A stretch of DNA of 22,254 bases, from positions 1-22,254 of the forward strand of contig JADGJL010000406.1 in NCBI GenBank assembly GCA_027600665.1. Direction: 5' to 3'. The translations under genes and the position numbers were made by a program. Under the pieces are notes generated by a model that worked only from the letters and a program-made list of their open reading frames with translations, had not been told where the DNA came from and searched no databases. How positions within the stretch are numbered: position 1 is the stretch's first letter; each line of letters opens with the position of its first letter. Origin of the DNA: Irineochytrium annulatum. Lineage: Eukaryota > Chytridiomycota > Chytridiomycetes > Chytridiales > Chytridiaceae. Positions 10,033 through 20,600 of this stretch are shown in pieces.

Positions 10033-10490
10033 TGTAGCGGCGAGAGAAGCTTTCCTTGGAATGGGATCGGAGCGGGGAGTGAGGATCAAACTCACGGAGG
10101 CTTCTTGAGGTTGCAGACGAGGTGGGGGACGGCCAGGGGCTTCCGTTGATTAAGCAGCGTGAACGACGGAGCGGGGGGGACCTGCGAGGTGCGATGTAGC
10201 GCCGGGAGATGGCAGGGGCAGCGATAGGATAGATGTTGAGGAAGGGCGGGCTTGATTGAACCTTTTTGATGTTGGAGTGGGGGAGTCAGCGGCCGACACG
10301 GTGTCGGAGTCGGGCGCAGTTAACCCTCAAACACCTTCTTTCCCTGCGACCTTTCGGGAGGAGGGCCACGCTGCCCACGCTGCTACCCGCACGCCACCAA
10401 CGCTTATCACATGGCCATATCAAATACCACAGCTGCCATTCCCAAAATACCAATTTACGCTCCATTGCAGCAGTGGTAACATGCAATCCA
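10033..10490. promoter_or_regulatory. Upstream region of the ornithine aminotransferase gene
   Basis: About 460 bp lie between the ATG of the minus-strand aminotransferase and the end of the degraded PIH1-domain gene. On the minus strand a GTGAGT near 10091-10096 could be the donor of a short 5'-UTR intron, but the only AG sites before the ATG give a very small intron. Open frames here have no coding bias and no recognisable motif. Part of this stretch may be eroded C-terminal sequence of the upstream pseudogene, but nothing is recognisable. Confidence 0.45.
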
Positions 10491-11261
10491 TTAGGGTATG
10501 TATGTGTGTGCGCTACCTTGACCTTCTCCCCCTACAACGGGCGACGTCAGCTTCCCCTTGCGCGTCATCTTCTTCAGCAACAAGGCACTCCCCTTTACAA
10601 GCTTGGTCCTGGAAACTGCCTGTTCACACTCTCGGACGCTGCCTGCACAAGGAACTTGTTGAATTTGGGGACGTTTTTGATGTTGAAGACATAAGCGTCA
10701 AAGGGGTTGCAACTTATAAAAAGTTGTCAGCGATATTTGTGCCTGGAAAAAAGCAAATGCCCTTATCGACATCCGGTTTCGGTTGATTTAAACTGTTAGG
10801 AATGCCCCAACAGCTTTCGTTGTCCCATACTTTCTCTTAACCTTCTCCGCCTTTGCTTCCGCAACGGCGGCGCAGTGGGAGATATTAATCAAAACCTTTT
10901 CGGCCTCTGGGGTCACATCTTTCCCAGCGGTCTCAATTCCCACCATGACCACAAAGCCCGGCTGAGGCTTAATCCACTTGATGTCGTCCCCGCGCTCCCA
11001 CTCCATCGGCGGCGGCTTCATATTCGCCTTGCTCTTTAGGTCGGAAATCTCGTCCACGTGGGCCTTAAGCAGCTTGCGGAACTCTCTCCTTCTGAAAGGC
11101 CTTCTGGATGCGCTGCAGCTCCTCGCGAAGAGGCCCGCGACCACGGCCTCATCCCCCGGGGGGCCACGCCCCACTGATAAAACTGTTCTTCCAGCAGGAG
11201 TCGGATCCAGTGCCTTCGCCATCAGGCAAGTCGGCGCTAGCGGAGGAAGGTCGAAGGTCAA
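10491..11261 (-). pseudogene. PIH1-domain protein resembling Kintoun/DNAAF2, broken by several frameshifts
   Basis: Kintoun (DNAAF2/PF13) is a PIH1-domain co-chaperone that preassembles axonemal dynein arms in the cytoplasm of flagellated cells. Family-like segments occur in the right order but in different minus-strand frames. EELQRIQKAFQKE (about 11125-11087) is followed by EFRKLLKAHVDEISD, then WERGDDIKWIKPQPGFVV and KVLINISHC down to about 10870. GIPNSLNQPKPDVDKGIC follows at about 10806-10752. CNPFDAY and PKFNKFLVQAASES come next, at about 10710-10628. TKLVKGSALLLKKMTRKGK ends the series at about 10601-10546. Frame changes fall near 11124-11127, 11081-11090, 10805-10808, 10718-10722 and 10622-10627, mostly at short homopolymers. 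Codons in each chosen frame are GC-ending while the alternatives are not. After the last segment the frame stops at 10491, with no CS-like C-terminal half. Clustered assembly indels are the alternative. The family could also be another PIH1 member. Confidence 0.68.
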
Positions 11262-11522
11262 GTATGCTTCGAGTCGGATAAAAGTTCAATCGCCGACTTG
11301 AAACCCCTGCCTAACGAGCGGGCTGCACTACAAGCCGCCCATGCGAAGCGCAGTGGCGGGCAGACCGCGCCTGTCAGTCAGCCAGGAAGATCGGGCACCC
11401 CCCGCTCGCCACCGTCTCTCCAAATCTTCCCTCCTCCTCGACGTCCTCGGTCGCCGTGCCCTTCGCGCAACTACGACCCCGACGGCCCCCTCCCCCCAGT
11501 CCGTCCTCGTCTCGAGACCGCT
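11262..11522. promoter_or_regulatory. Divergent promoter region of the PIH1-domain pseudogene and the glycosyltransferase
   Basis: This 261-bp gap separates oppositely oriented genes. The glycosyltransferase frame is open upstream to an ATG at 11298, so part of the gap could be coding. The predicted extension is Pro/Arg/Ser-rich and unlike the family's usual N-terminus, so I treat it as leader sequence. No defined element was recognised. Confidence 0.4.
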
Positions 11523-13465
11523 ATGTTCTACCTCACGCGGGACAACCTCCCCATCTTCCTGCCCCTGGGCTTCATCGGCCTGTATCGATGGTTTTGGTTC
11601 GTACTCAAACTGTTTGCATACTGGCTCTACAAGCCCATCAAGCCGCGTCGCTCCCCAAAATACCGCGCGATCCGTGACGTGACCATCCTGGTTCCGACAA
11701 TCGACTCGGGCGAGGAGATCAAGCTGGCCATCAAAACCTGGCTCAAGAACAAGCCGTATGAGATCATCTTTATCACGACCGAGAAGGCGCGCGCCGCTCT
11801 CGAGGAGCTGGGGAGGGAGGTCGACCCCGATGGGAGAGTCGTGAGGGTCATCACGGTCGGGAGGGCAAATAAGAGGAACCAGATGACGGCCGGCATCAAC
11901 CACGTTAAGACCGAGATCACTGTGTTTTGCGATGACGACGTGTTGTGGCCGGACACGATGCTCAAGTACATGCTGGCACCGTTCGAGGACAAGAGGATGG
12001 GCGGTGTCGGTACAAGTCAGGTCGCGCTACCGCTCGGGAAGCGCATGACCATCTGGGAGATCCTTGCGGCTTACCGTCTCTCCGTTAGTTCCCATTCTCC
12101 TTTTTTAGGGAAAGCGACGGTACTGACGTCTTCTTCATTCGCAAACAGCTGAGGAACATCGAGATCACGGCCACGACGTACATCGACGGCGGCGTCTGCT
12201 GTCTCTCTGGCCGTACGGCCGCCTACCGCACCAGCATCCTTCGCGACCCGGCCTTCCAGTGGGAGTTCACGCACGAGTTTTGGCGCGGCAAGTACCACCA
12301 GCACTCCGGCGATGATAAGTTCCTCACGCGCTGGCTCCACTCCCACAACTGGCGAACCTACATTCAGTGTTGCTCCCAGGCCGAGCTCTCCTCCACCTTC
12401 AAGGACAATTGGCGCTTCCTCAAGCAGATCCTTCGCTGGACGCGTAACACCTGGCGGTCCGACATCAAGTCCCTCTTCTTCGAGCGCCAGATCTGGACCC
12501 GGCATCCGTTCACGGCCTTCACAATGATCGACAAGTTCTTTAACCCGATCACGCTCCTCGCCGGCCCCGTCACGGTCATCTACCTTTGCTCGGATCGGTC
12601 GGCTGCGGACGGCCTGCCCGTGTGGGTTATCATCGTCTCGTACATCGTCTGGCTCTGCCTCACGAGGCTGATCAAGTACACGCCGCACTTTTGTCGACGA
12701 CCGCAGGACGCGCTCGCCATTCCCGTCTGGCTCGTCTTCAACATCGCATTCGCTATCATGAAGGTCTACTGCCTGTTCACGCTCCATGTGACGGATTGGG
12801 GGACGAGGACGGGGGCCGACCACAAGGAGAAGAAGGCAGACGACATGGAGATCTACGTGCCGAGGTGGATGGGCGGGACGCACACGGGCGGGGCCGCCGA
12901 CAGTGAATGTAGCATCGACCAGATACCCGATGGCGCTGCCCCGGCCGCCGAGCCAGCAAGCGATGTGAAACCGCTCGACAGCGTGGTGGTCGTCGACGGC
13001 GATGCCAAGGGCAAGGGGCCCTTGGTCGACGGCGACGACGAGGGCAAAAGCCCCTTCGTTGACCCACGACCGTCGGTGCAGATCGAGATCACGCCGGCCG
13101 AGGAGCCGCCCGCTGCCGCTGCGAGGTCGCTTGGCGCGCAGAGGTCGATCGTCATCCTGCCCGAGCGGGCGGCGGGGGAGCAGCAGGCGGGTGTAGAAGG
13201 CGAAGGCGGCAATGGTGGTGCCGGCGGGTCGCGTGGTGGGAAGGGGTTCGGGGCGATTGCGGCGAGACTTTGGCCCGGGAAGGGAAAGGCGTCTGCCTCA
13301 GGGGCTAATTTGGCGACGCCTGGAGTCATCCTTACACCGCCGTCGCCGGCCGTGACTGTGAGGTCGAAAGGCCCCAGGCAGGTGCCGTTATTGGAGGGAG
13401 AGGTGGATGCACCGGTGACGATTGCGGTTGCAACGGAGGATGAGCCCTTCAAGACATCGTCCTAG
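11523..13465 (+). CDS. Cps1-like family 2 glycosyltransferase (polysaccharide / hyaluronan-synthase-like), 625 aa
   Basis: This is a processive membrane GT2 enzyme expected to polymerise a surface polysaccharide from nucleotide sugars. Exons are 11523-12083 and 12149-13465; the intron 12084-12148 has a GTTAGT donor, a TACTGAC branch site and AACAG acceptor, phase 0. An N-terminal hydrophobic segment (residues about 8-40) precedes the catalytic core. The core has DVTILVPTID, VFCDDDVLWP (Asp137-139, UDP/metal binding), GGVCCLSGRTAAYRTSIL, SGDDKFLTRWL (Asp242-243, probable catalytic site) and QILRW (residues 280-284, the Q-x-x-R-W acceptor motif). Three C-terminal membrane segments follow (ITLLAGPVTVIYL, VWVIIVSYIVWLCL, VWLVFNIAFAIMKVYCLF). 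The last 200 residues are a disordered Gly/Ala/Pro/Asp-rich tail, probably cytosolic. The best family match I recall is fungal Cps1 / type 3 capsular synthase-like enzymes. An upstream in-frame ATG at 11298 would add 75 residues. The product polymer cannot be read from sequence. Confidence 0.9.
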
Positions 13466-14022
13466 ATTATAGCATTCTTGCATTGACTTTTTTACATGCT
13501 TTCTTGCCCTTATCATCTATTTATTATCAATAACGTAAATAGTCAAGCTTTGATCGATTGTATCTTTATTTCAACTCGTTTTCTTGTACTTTAGTCATCG
13601 GGTCTCACTTGTTACTTAGGACTCTCCTATTTCTTCTTTAAAGAACGGTAAAAAAATTTGCCCGCACTTGTACCTGACATGCAATTTATAAGAATTGCAA
13701 AGCTTTTTAGGGGCATAGAACCGATTTTCGACATGGGAGCAAAATTGTCATGGCGACCCATCACAAACAAATAACCTTGGCTTAATCATGAAGTACACGA
13801 ACTTGCAACAAATCACTGTCTAACGACAACAAAGAAAAGAACGGGATTAAAAACAATTTACAAGAAATGGATTGCATCCATATCCAAGATTTACGCGTCA
13901 GATCTGCAAAGGTACGGAATAAAAAATAGTAGTGTCCTGAAGAATTGGTAACCCCTCAATGCATCTTTGTCCGCAAACATTTCAGTGTTCCCACCTGTCA
14001 GCTACGCGGTGGTATAAGCCGT
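13466..14022. other. AT-rich intergenic region between convergent genes
   Basis: These 557 bp lie between the glycosyltransferase stop and the stop of the minus-strand receptor gene. The sequence is much more AT-rich than the flanking exons, with several short A and T runs, as expected for 3' UTRs and spacer. No coding frame, tRNA fold or repeat was recognised. Confidence 0.6.
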
Positions 14023-16890
14023 CTAAGCGTTCCTTACAGTCAATAGATGTACGTCGCCGGGGCGCTCACGATCGGCCCGCCCCATCGCCACCACCGCCTT
14101 TTCGGGCTCCCGTAGCTGTATGCAGAGCCGAGTATCGCTCTCGCAGTCAACGCGCCGAGGTAGACAGGACGACGCCGAGGGTGAACGAGCCGAGATGGCC
14201 GGCATGGGCGGCGTAGCAAACCACAACGAGAGTGACGACGCGCCGGACCCGGTACTTGTCGACTGCGTTGCCGAGGACCGCGACCTCGTCAGGGTTGCAC
14301 GCGGCAGACCGCCCTCCGGGATAATCGGAAGGCCGGCGACCGACGAGCGCTCGAGCGACCACCAAGCACCGACGCCGTCCGAGAGACCGTCGAATGACGA
14401 GATCGAAGAGCGGTCGTCCGACGGTGGGTAGCGCGTGCGGGTTCGGTGCGTCGGCGCCTGCATGAGGTTTGACCAGCGTTCGTGGCGGAAGCTTGGGATG
14501 GAGTCCGAAGAACTGTCGACGAGCGGGGGATGTTGGAGGACGATCTGCTGAAGAGAGGGCTGTCGGGGGCAGTTTCCGCACGTTACCATCCAGTCAACAC
14601 GTTCGCTGTAAAAAAAATTACTTACCACAGCCCGAAATCCCCTCCGGACCCTGTTTTGGCCCGCGGCACTGAGCCCAGCCTGCGACCGCCCCGGCATTTC
14701 GTCCGACATGGAGGCAAGCGACGGCGGTGGTACCAAGGCGGAGAACGGCGTCGGTGACGCTGACATTCTCGGCAACAGCGGCGGGGTCAAAGGCGACGGT
14801 AGGCCTGGTGATTGCGCCTCTGGCGTCAAGGGACCCGGCAACGCCGCTTCGCGGGTAAAGAAGCCGACGTCAGTTGGGATGCATTTGGTCAACGCGCTCT
14901 TTGGGTCGTCCTGCAGCTCGGCCAGGGCTTGGAGCGACGACCACGAGGGCCTCATCGCGATAGTCGAGGATGAGGCGGACGACGGCACGGGCGGCATCGG
15001 CGTCATGATGACTGATATGCTGCGGGGCGTAACTGGCGTTGTGGGGCAGGAGATTGTAGTAATGTCCGACTCCGATTGGCGGTGCATGTGCAGCTGCAAC
15101 TCGGGGACGCCTTCGAGGAGACTAGAGGGGGTAGTCGGCGATACACACGCACTTGCTGCAGCGGCCCTCGCTACCCAGCTAAGCTCGACTTCAGAGACGG
15201 TGTGGTGCTTGAAGACGCTGTTTCGCTCCGACCCCGCGCGGCTGACCCGCCTGTCGTCCTCGCATGGCTGATAGCTGAGTGCAGTACCCGAGTTATCGGG
15301 GCCGCAACACGGCGTGAGGCGGCGAACGGCTCTTCGGATTCGCCCGAAGATCTGGCGGTACCTCGTCATGGCGCTCTCACCCTTCATTATGGTAGATACG
15401 AGATTAGAGCGCGAATACTCAACGAAATAGATGAATGACTTACGTTGCCGAAGCAGAAGAACAACAGAATCCCAACTCCGCTGGTGGCGTAAATCACCGT
15501 GAATGCCCTCGACCTGTTTGTCTCATTAACACCCTGCATCCCGGACTGCTTGACGCTAACGACGGCCGACATCGCCGTTTGGGTCAGGAAAGCAAGCGCC
15601 AGGACGTGGTAGCCGATTGACCAGGCGACCATGCGCTGAAAAACTTGGAGAAGGCCTCTTGCCGAAGCCTCGGCGCGATCGCGAACCCCTTGAGCCCCGG
15701 GCGCAATGGCGGAGACGTGATCGGAAGTGGCCATCGTGGAGGAGGCAGAGGGTGGGTGGGAAACATTTGCAATGGAAAACATGTACGTGACAGTGGCCTG
15801 CGCACGGGTGCCTCGTGTGGGTAGCGTCTGAGAGAGGGCGCGGAGTATCTTTGCGCGACGCTTGTAGTAGGTGACGACAGCGAGGACTAAAAAGGTCAGG
15901 TTAAGAAAGATACAACGAAATGCTATTAGGCAGGATAGAAGACATACCAGTATAGACCGAGCCGAGAGCCGTATAGACCGCCAACGATATAACGAAGATT
16001 GAGATAAATACAATTTGTGATTCCCCGATGTCGCAGTACGCATCCGGAATGAAGTATGCACTGAGTTGATAACATAAGGGAGATTGATTTAGGTAAAAGC
16101 ACGAAAATATGCGACCACAGCAGCAGGGACTTGCAATCAATAAGGTTACAAGCAAACAAGATACAAAATAAAAAAGCAAAAAAAGCAGGCAGGAAAGGAA
16201 GCGTGTGCTGAAGATTCATACCTTGCTGCACGCAGCTTGACTGCAAGAGTCCCAAGGATTACGGGAATGAGGACCGACAAGGTGATGTACACCCAGGTCT
16301 TCCTATCCCTCCACATTTCTTTTCTCGACTGCGTAATGATCGTGTTGGAAGCGCACCGATACTGTAGCTCCATCGCCAGGGATACGCATGCTCCATCTTT
16401 GATTTGATTTTGACGAGTACAATGGTGAAGGTTAGCCATATCGCGATACTAATGCTCGAACTTACAGATGGCGATGCCCAGGACGTTAAGAAGGAAGGCC
16501 TGCACGAAGAAAGAACAAAGTGAACTTGTACTTAAAGTACGCGACACGTCATCATCCACATCCACCACATCAACCCGTCATCCTGCCCACCCTTCAAAGC
16601 GAATGCGAAGAACATATTGAACCTACTTGCAGCTCGCAGACGACGTGGAATGCCATGAAGCCTCCCTCGGCCGAGCTCGCATCGGCTGCAAGGTCGTCCA
16701 TCATCTCGTTGCCAACGGCCGGCGCGATTTGCCGTAGGACGAAGCCCCCCAAGAGCAGAACTAGTTGAGTGAGGGAGCATATCAAAGAGAGCAGCAGCAG
16801 GGGCACGTTGCCGGACCGGAGGGTGACGGCGTAGACTACGAGGCTCGCGGCCATCGATACAAGGGAGAGGGCCGCGTTGAGGGGCAACAT
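14023..16890 (-). CDS. Seven-transmembrane receptor (GPCR-like) with long cytoplasmic tail, 773 aa
   Basis: Seven minus-strand exons keep frame throughout: 16890-16627, 16499-16466, 16396-16222, 16060-15948, 15886-15444, 15381-14626 and 14559-14023. They encode seven hydrophobic segments: LSLVSMAASLVVYAV, VPLLLLSLICSLTQLVLLLGG, AFLLNVLGIAIYGACVSLA, WVYITLSVLIPVILGTLAV, IVFISIFVISLAVYTALGSV, WSIGYHVLALAFLTQTAMSA and VIYATSGVGILLFFCFGN. A short first outside end, cysteines before helix 3 and in the second extracellular loop (DAYCD), and a basic segment after helix 7 (RYRQIFGRIRRAVRR) fit a GPCR. The third cytoplasmic loop is about 85 residues. The tail of about 440 residues is Ser/Pro/Thr-rich, with possible phosphorylation sites. 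Layout resembles the cAMP-receptor-like/Git3 group of fungal receptors, but I cannot assign a class or ligand. The MASE1-type sensor kinase lies directly upstream on the same strand. Confidence 0.72.
14560..14625 (-). other. Probable in-frame (3n) intron in the receptor's tail
   Basis: On the minus strand a perfect GTAAGT donor (14625-14620) is followed by a T run, a TTGAC branch-like site and a CGACAG acceptor ending at 14560, 66 bp in all. It has no stop codon and is a multiple of three, so the spliced and unspliced products differ by 22 residues. Its size fits the neighbouring introns. The encoded residues are unlike the surrounding Ser/Pro-rich tail, supporting removal. Confidence 0.6.
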
Positions 16891-17624
16891 CTTGCTGGGA
16901 GTATACGTGGGTGGTGACCCGCTTGGCGGGCTTGCCGGCGGTGGAGGTCGCGAAGATGGGGCCTGCGAGGGCTCGCTGAGCGCCCGGGTAGTGGCAAGGT
17001 CGAATTTCCTAATTCAATTATTTGTGCAAGGAGACCCGCTCTCCTAAGCTTGATTAAGAGAGCTACACTTGATTTGAAAAAGAAAATCGCGCCTTAAAGC
17101 CTTTTTGTTTTTTTCTTTTTTTCAAATAGGTTTACATAACCATTTGGGATGTGGCGCGAGATAGTTATCATCCATACGATGTTCTTGCATCAGCGTCGAC
17201 ATTCTGAACGGGGCGTAAATACCAGCATGCACGAAGCTCTTTCTTCAAGGCCAACATACAAAGAAATTAAGCAAGTGGCGAGCAATTATTGTACAAAAAA
17301 AAAAGTAACGGAAGTATGACCGCCCCTTTCCGCGAAAACCCCGCCAGTAAACACTATCATGCCCCTTCATGCGTTATGTGCGTGATGCAGCAAATATAAA
17401 CCAGGTAATAACAAGTTAAGTAAATCAAGTGAGAGTGGATTACAGTGCTTTAGTATGGTCCAAACGAGTTGCAAATGGGCAGGAAACAGAAGCCAGGTAA
17501 CGAAAAAGATTAAACGAGAAGGCGTTAAAGAGAATATATACACAGCCTCGAAAATGTCCTCTAAAAATTGTCCGCTTCGCATCCGTGGCACTCCACACCG
17601 CACAATTGGACGTCACCCCCTCCT
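16891..17624. promoter_or_regulatory. Spacer between the histidine kinase 3' end and the receptor start
   Basis: This 734-bp gap lies between two minus-strand genes and should contain the kinase 3' UTR and the receptor promoter. A pyrimidine tract (T-rich on the plus strand, about 17101-17124) and an A run near 17296-17305 stand out. The part close to the receptor ATG is GC-rich, the rest AT-rich. A short frame at 17367-17603 has no coding bias. No specific operator was recognised. Confidence 0.5.
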
Positions 17625-20600
17625 CTAACTACCAACCCTCTTTAGCACGTACTCCCTAAATATAAACTCGGCGTCCTTTTTCAAAAATGGTTTTGGAGCA
17701 AGTGCCGTGAACCCCCACTCCGCGACGAATCCATCCCCTGAAACCGAGTTCGCAGTGACAGCAACGATTGGGCTCGTACAGCCCATGCCCCTCAGGAGTT
17801 TGGTGGCCTCCGTTCCCAACATCAACGGCATCTAGGCAGCATCGTTAGAATCATATCGTATCGGACCGTTACGAGGTGACCAACCTGGATGTCCATAAAG
17901 ATGATGTCATAAGCGTTGCGGTCATTCAGCTTCGCGACAAGATCGACCGCCTCTTGCCCGTTGGTGGCTTCCTCTATAAGCCCAACGAAAAGGTTTTCCA
18001 TCAATTTCCTGAGGATGCGTCGGTTGATGAGGCTGTCGTCCACGATGAGAACGCGCCGCTCGTGAGTTGGTGCGGTGGACATCTCCGCTGCGGAAAGGAC
18101 GGTGTCGCGCTTCGCAGTGGCGAGGGCGGGAGCGGACGCGATGGCCGGATCAGTGGTATGCGTTTTCGACGGCGCGGAAGGCTTCGGGGAAAGTTGCGGC
18201 TCCAATATACGATTTAGTGACAGCTCGACGTCACTGAAAGCTGGCAGGTCCGATGGACCCCGCACCTCCGCTGCTAACGGAACCAGTGCAGGTTCGCCCG
18301 AAACAAGTTGTTGCGTTGAGAGTCGTTGCGTAGGAACGTCGTTCGTGACGATCATTGAGATCGCTGACGTCGTACACATAAGAAACTGCTCCCGCGGCTC
18401 CACCCCTATCGCGCTCTCCGTTCCCTCCCGCACCGTCTCACGCGGGCAAGCCTCTACATGCCTCATCGCCCCGTCAAGTCCCTGCCTGCACCAGCCGGCA
18501 ACCTCCCCGTCGACACCCGCGTCGATCTCCACGACGACAGCGTCTCCATCCCCCGCTCCTTTCTCACTGCCGAGCGTTAAGTCGCTAGGCCTTTTGACCG
18601 CGCGTACGCTCGCCCCGCCACCGACCCAAAGGGCATCCACGTCGTGCCCCATCCTGACTGTCCCCGACCCCCAGACCTGTTGAGTTTTACTTGACCCGCC
18701 GCCGCTGCTCTTCTCTGACAACCCGCCATCAGCGCCGGCGCTGCCGCCGCTATCCTTGTCCTCCACATCGTCACCGCACTCTACCCGCGAACTCGACCGC
18801 GTCGGGATCCTGACCGTAAAGGTGGTACCGACGTCCTCCTCGGTCGCGACCGTAATCGATCCGCCCATGAGGTCGACGAGCTGCTTGGAGATCGACAAGC
18901 CCAGCCCCGTGTCGCTGTACTCCCGGTGCGCGGACGAAAGCTGTTCGTAAGGCGTAAAGAGCTTTTCCAGGACCTGGGGCTTGATCCCGATGCCACTATC
19001 CGAAATCTCAAAAAGCAAAGTCGGGTTGAGCGCGTTCAGGACGTCCGTGTCAATAGACCTCCCTGGGCTTAGAGGAGATGGTGGCAGTGGCGCCGAGATG
19101 ACGTCGGGTGTAGGGGATTCAGCGTCCAAAATGACGGTGGCTGATTGAGACGGGGAGACCACATGTGTCGAAGCGGGAATACCAACAGAGTCGATCTCCA
19201 ATTTCGCCTTGAAACATATATTGCCGTTTTCGGGGGTAAATTTAATGGCATTTGAAAGCAAGTTATTGATCACTTGCTACAAACGCAATTAACAATATGC
19301 ATTGGAATAAAATTAACTCAAAAAATATTTACCTTTATCCTCATTGTATCAAGCTCGAGAACGAGATTTAAGCCATCCACTTCGGTCCAAAAAGCAAGGT
19401 TTCTGCTTTTCACGTTCTCCCGGATAGGATTCAAGACGGATGTCAGCATTTCCTCCGCGTTCACCATCGCGCGCTTCAGCCGGAGTTTCCCAGCCTCAAG
19501 CTTCGTCGTGTCGAGGACGTCGTTCAAAAGCTCGGACAAGTACGAACTCGAGACCCGGATAGCCTCGCAAAGCTGCGCCTGTTCCGGGTCTAAATCGGAA
19601 TCCGCGAGAAACGCGCTAATATTCAGGATGGCGTGCAGAGGCTGCATTTGTGATGAGAAATCACACTGATAGGAGAGAAGCAAAAGAAAAATGAAAAAAT
19701 GAAGAAAGCACCAACATTTCTCAACTCGTGGCATAGGAACGACATAAAGGCGCTCTTGTGCTTCCCCGCCAGACGCGACTGCTCTAACGCCGCATCCCTC
19801 TGCGCTTGAATGACCATGAAGGTCAACGAGGCACACTCCACCACAATCATAAGGATCTGTAACCTCAGCAAATTGCGTAACAGCTCAGGATTTGACGCCT
19901 TAAGCTTCCCCTCGGCGTTAAAAAAAACAACGCTCGAGACCGCCGTTAATCCCATCGCAAGGGATGCGATCGTAAACCCCAAGCTCCCGATGAGGAATCC
20001 CGCGAAGATGACTATTGGGAGCGACAGGCTGTGGGCGAGGAAGTGGAGCTGCTCCTGAGTGAAGAGCGACTGAGAGCTGTAGGCGCACGGGAGCACAAGC
20101 TCGATCGCGACGATGGCCATGACGCTGAAGAAGACGAGCAAATTCGCTCTGACGCCGCGTCTGAGGCAGTGAATCACGTTCTGGGAGTGGAGTGATAGGA
20201 TAAAGGGAACGAACATAATAATTCCCAAGCTATCGGAGCAGAACTACGTTGCGACCGTTAGCGCCGGAAAGATAATTCAGTGTGAACACTCACAATGCGG
20301 ATAAAGGTAAAAGTGTAAAGACTTGGGTCCATATTATATTCCTTCTGGATAAAAAGTGTTCCGAGGCCGGCGAACAGAATAGGTCCCACGCAAGAAGCCG
20401 TGATGATGCAGAAAGCCGTCCGTGCGCTCGCCAGCGCCCTGTACTGCGGCGCGCCCCAAGCGATAATGAAATACGTAACCGCCACGTCAAGCATCTCGAT
20501 CCAGATGAAGGCGAAGTCGATAAACGCCAGAAAACTCGATGCCAAATTACCGGTCCCCACGTTTGCAAGAAACGTAGCTATGAAGAGGAACGGGATCAGG

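Noticed and set aside
8821..10095. N-terminally extended ornithine aminotransferase start at 10095
   Set aside because: That start codon would be GTG; the ATG at 10032 gives a normal family length and fits the position of the first exon.
10256..10786. 176-residue plus-strand open frame
   Set aside because: Minus-strand translations of the same stretch give PIH1-domain-like segments; the plus frame has no recognisable content or GC-ending codon bias.
12071..12883. 270-residue minus-strand open frame
   Set aside because: It is antisense to exon 2 of the glycosyltransferase, whose homology and catalytic motifs are clear.
14708..15271. 187-residue plus-strand open frame
   Set aside because: It is antisense to the receptor's cytoplasmic tail and lacks motifs; the minus strand joins coherently with upstream exons.
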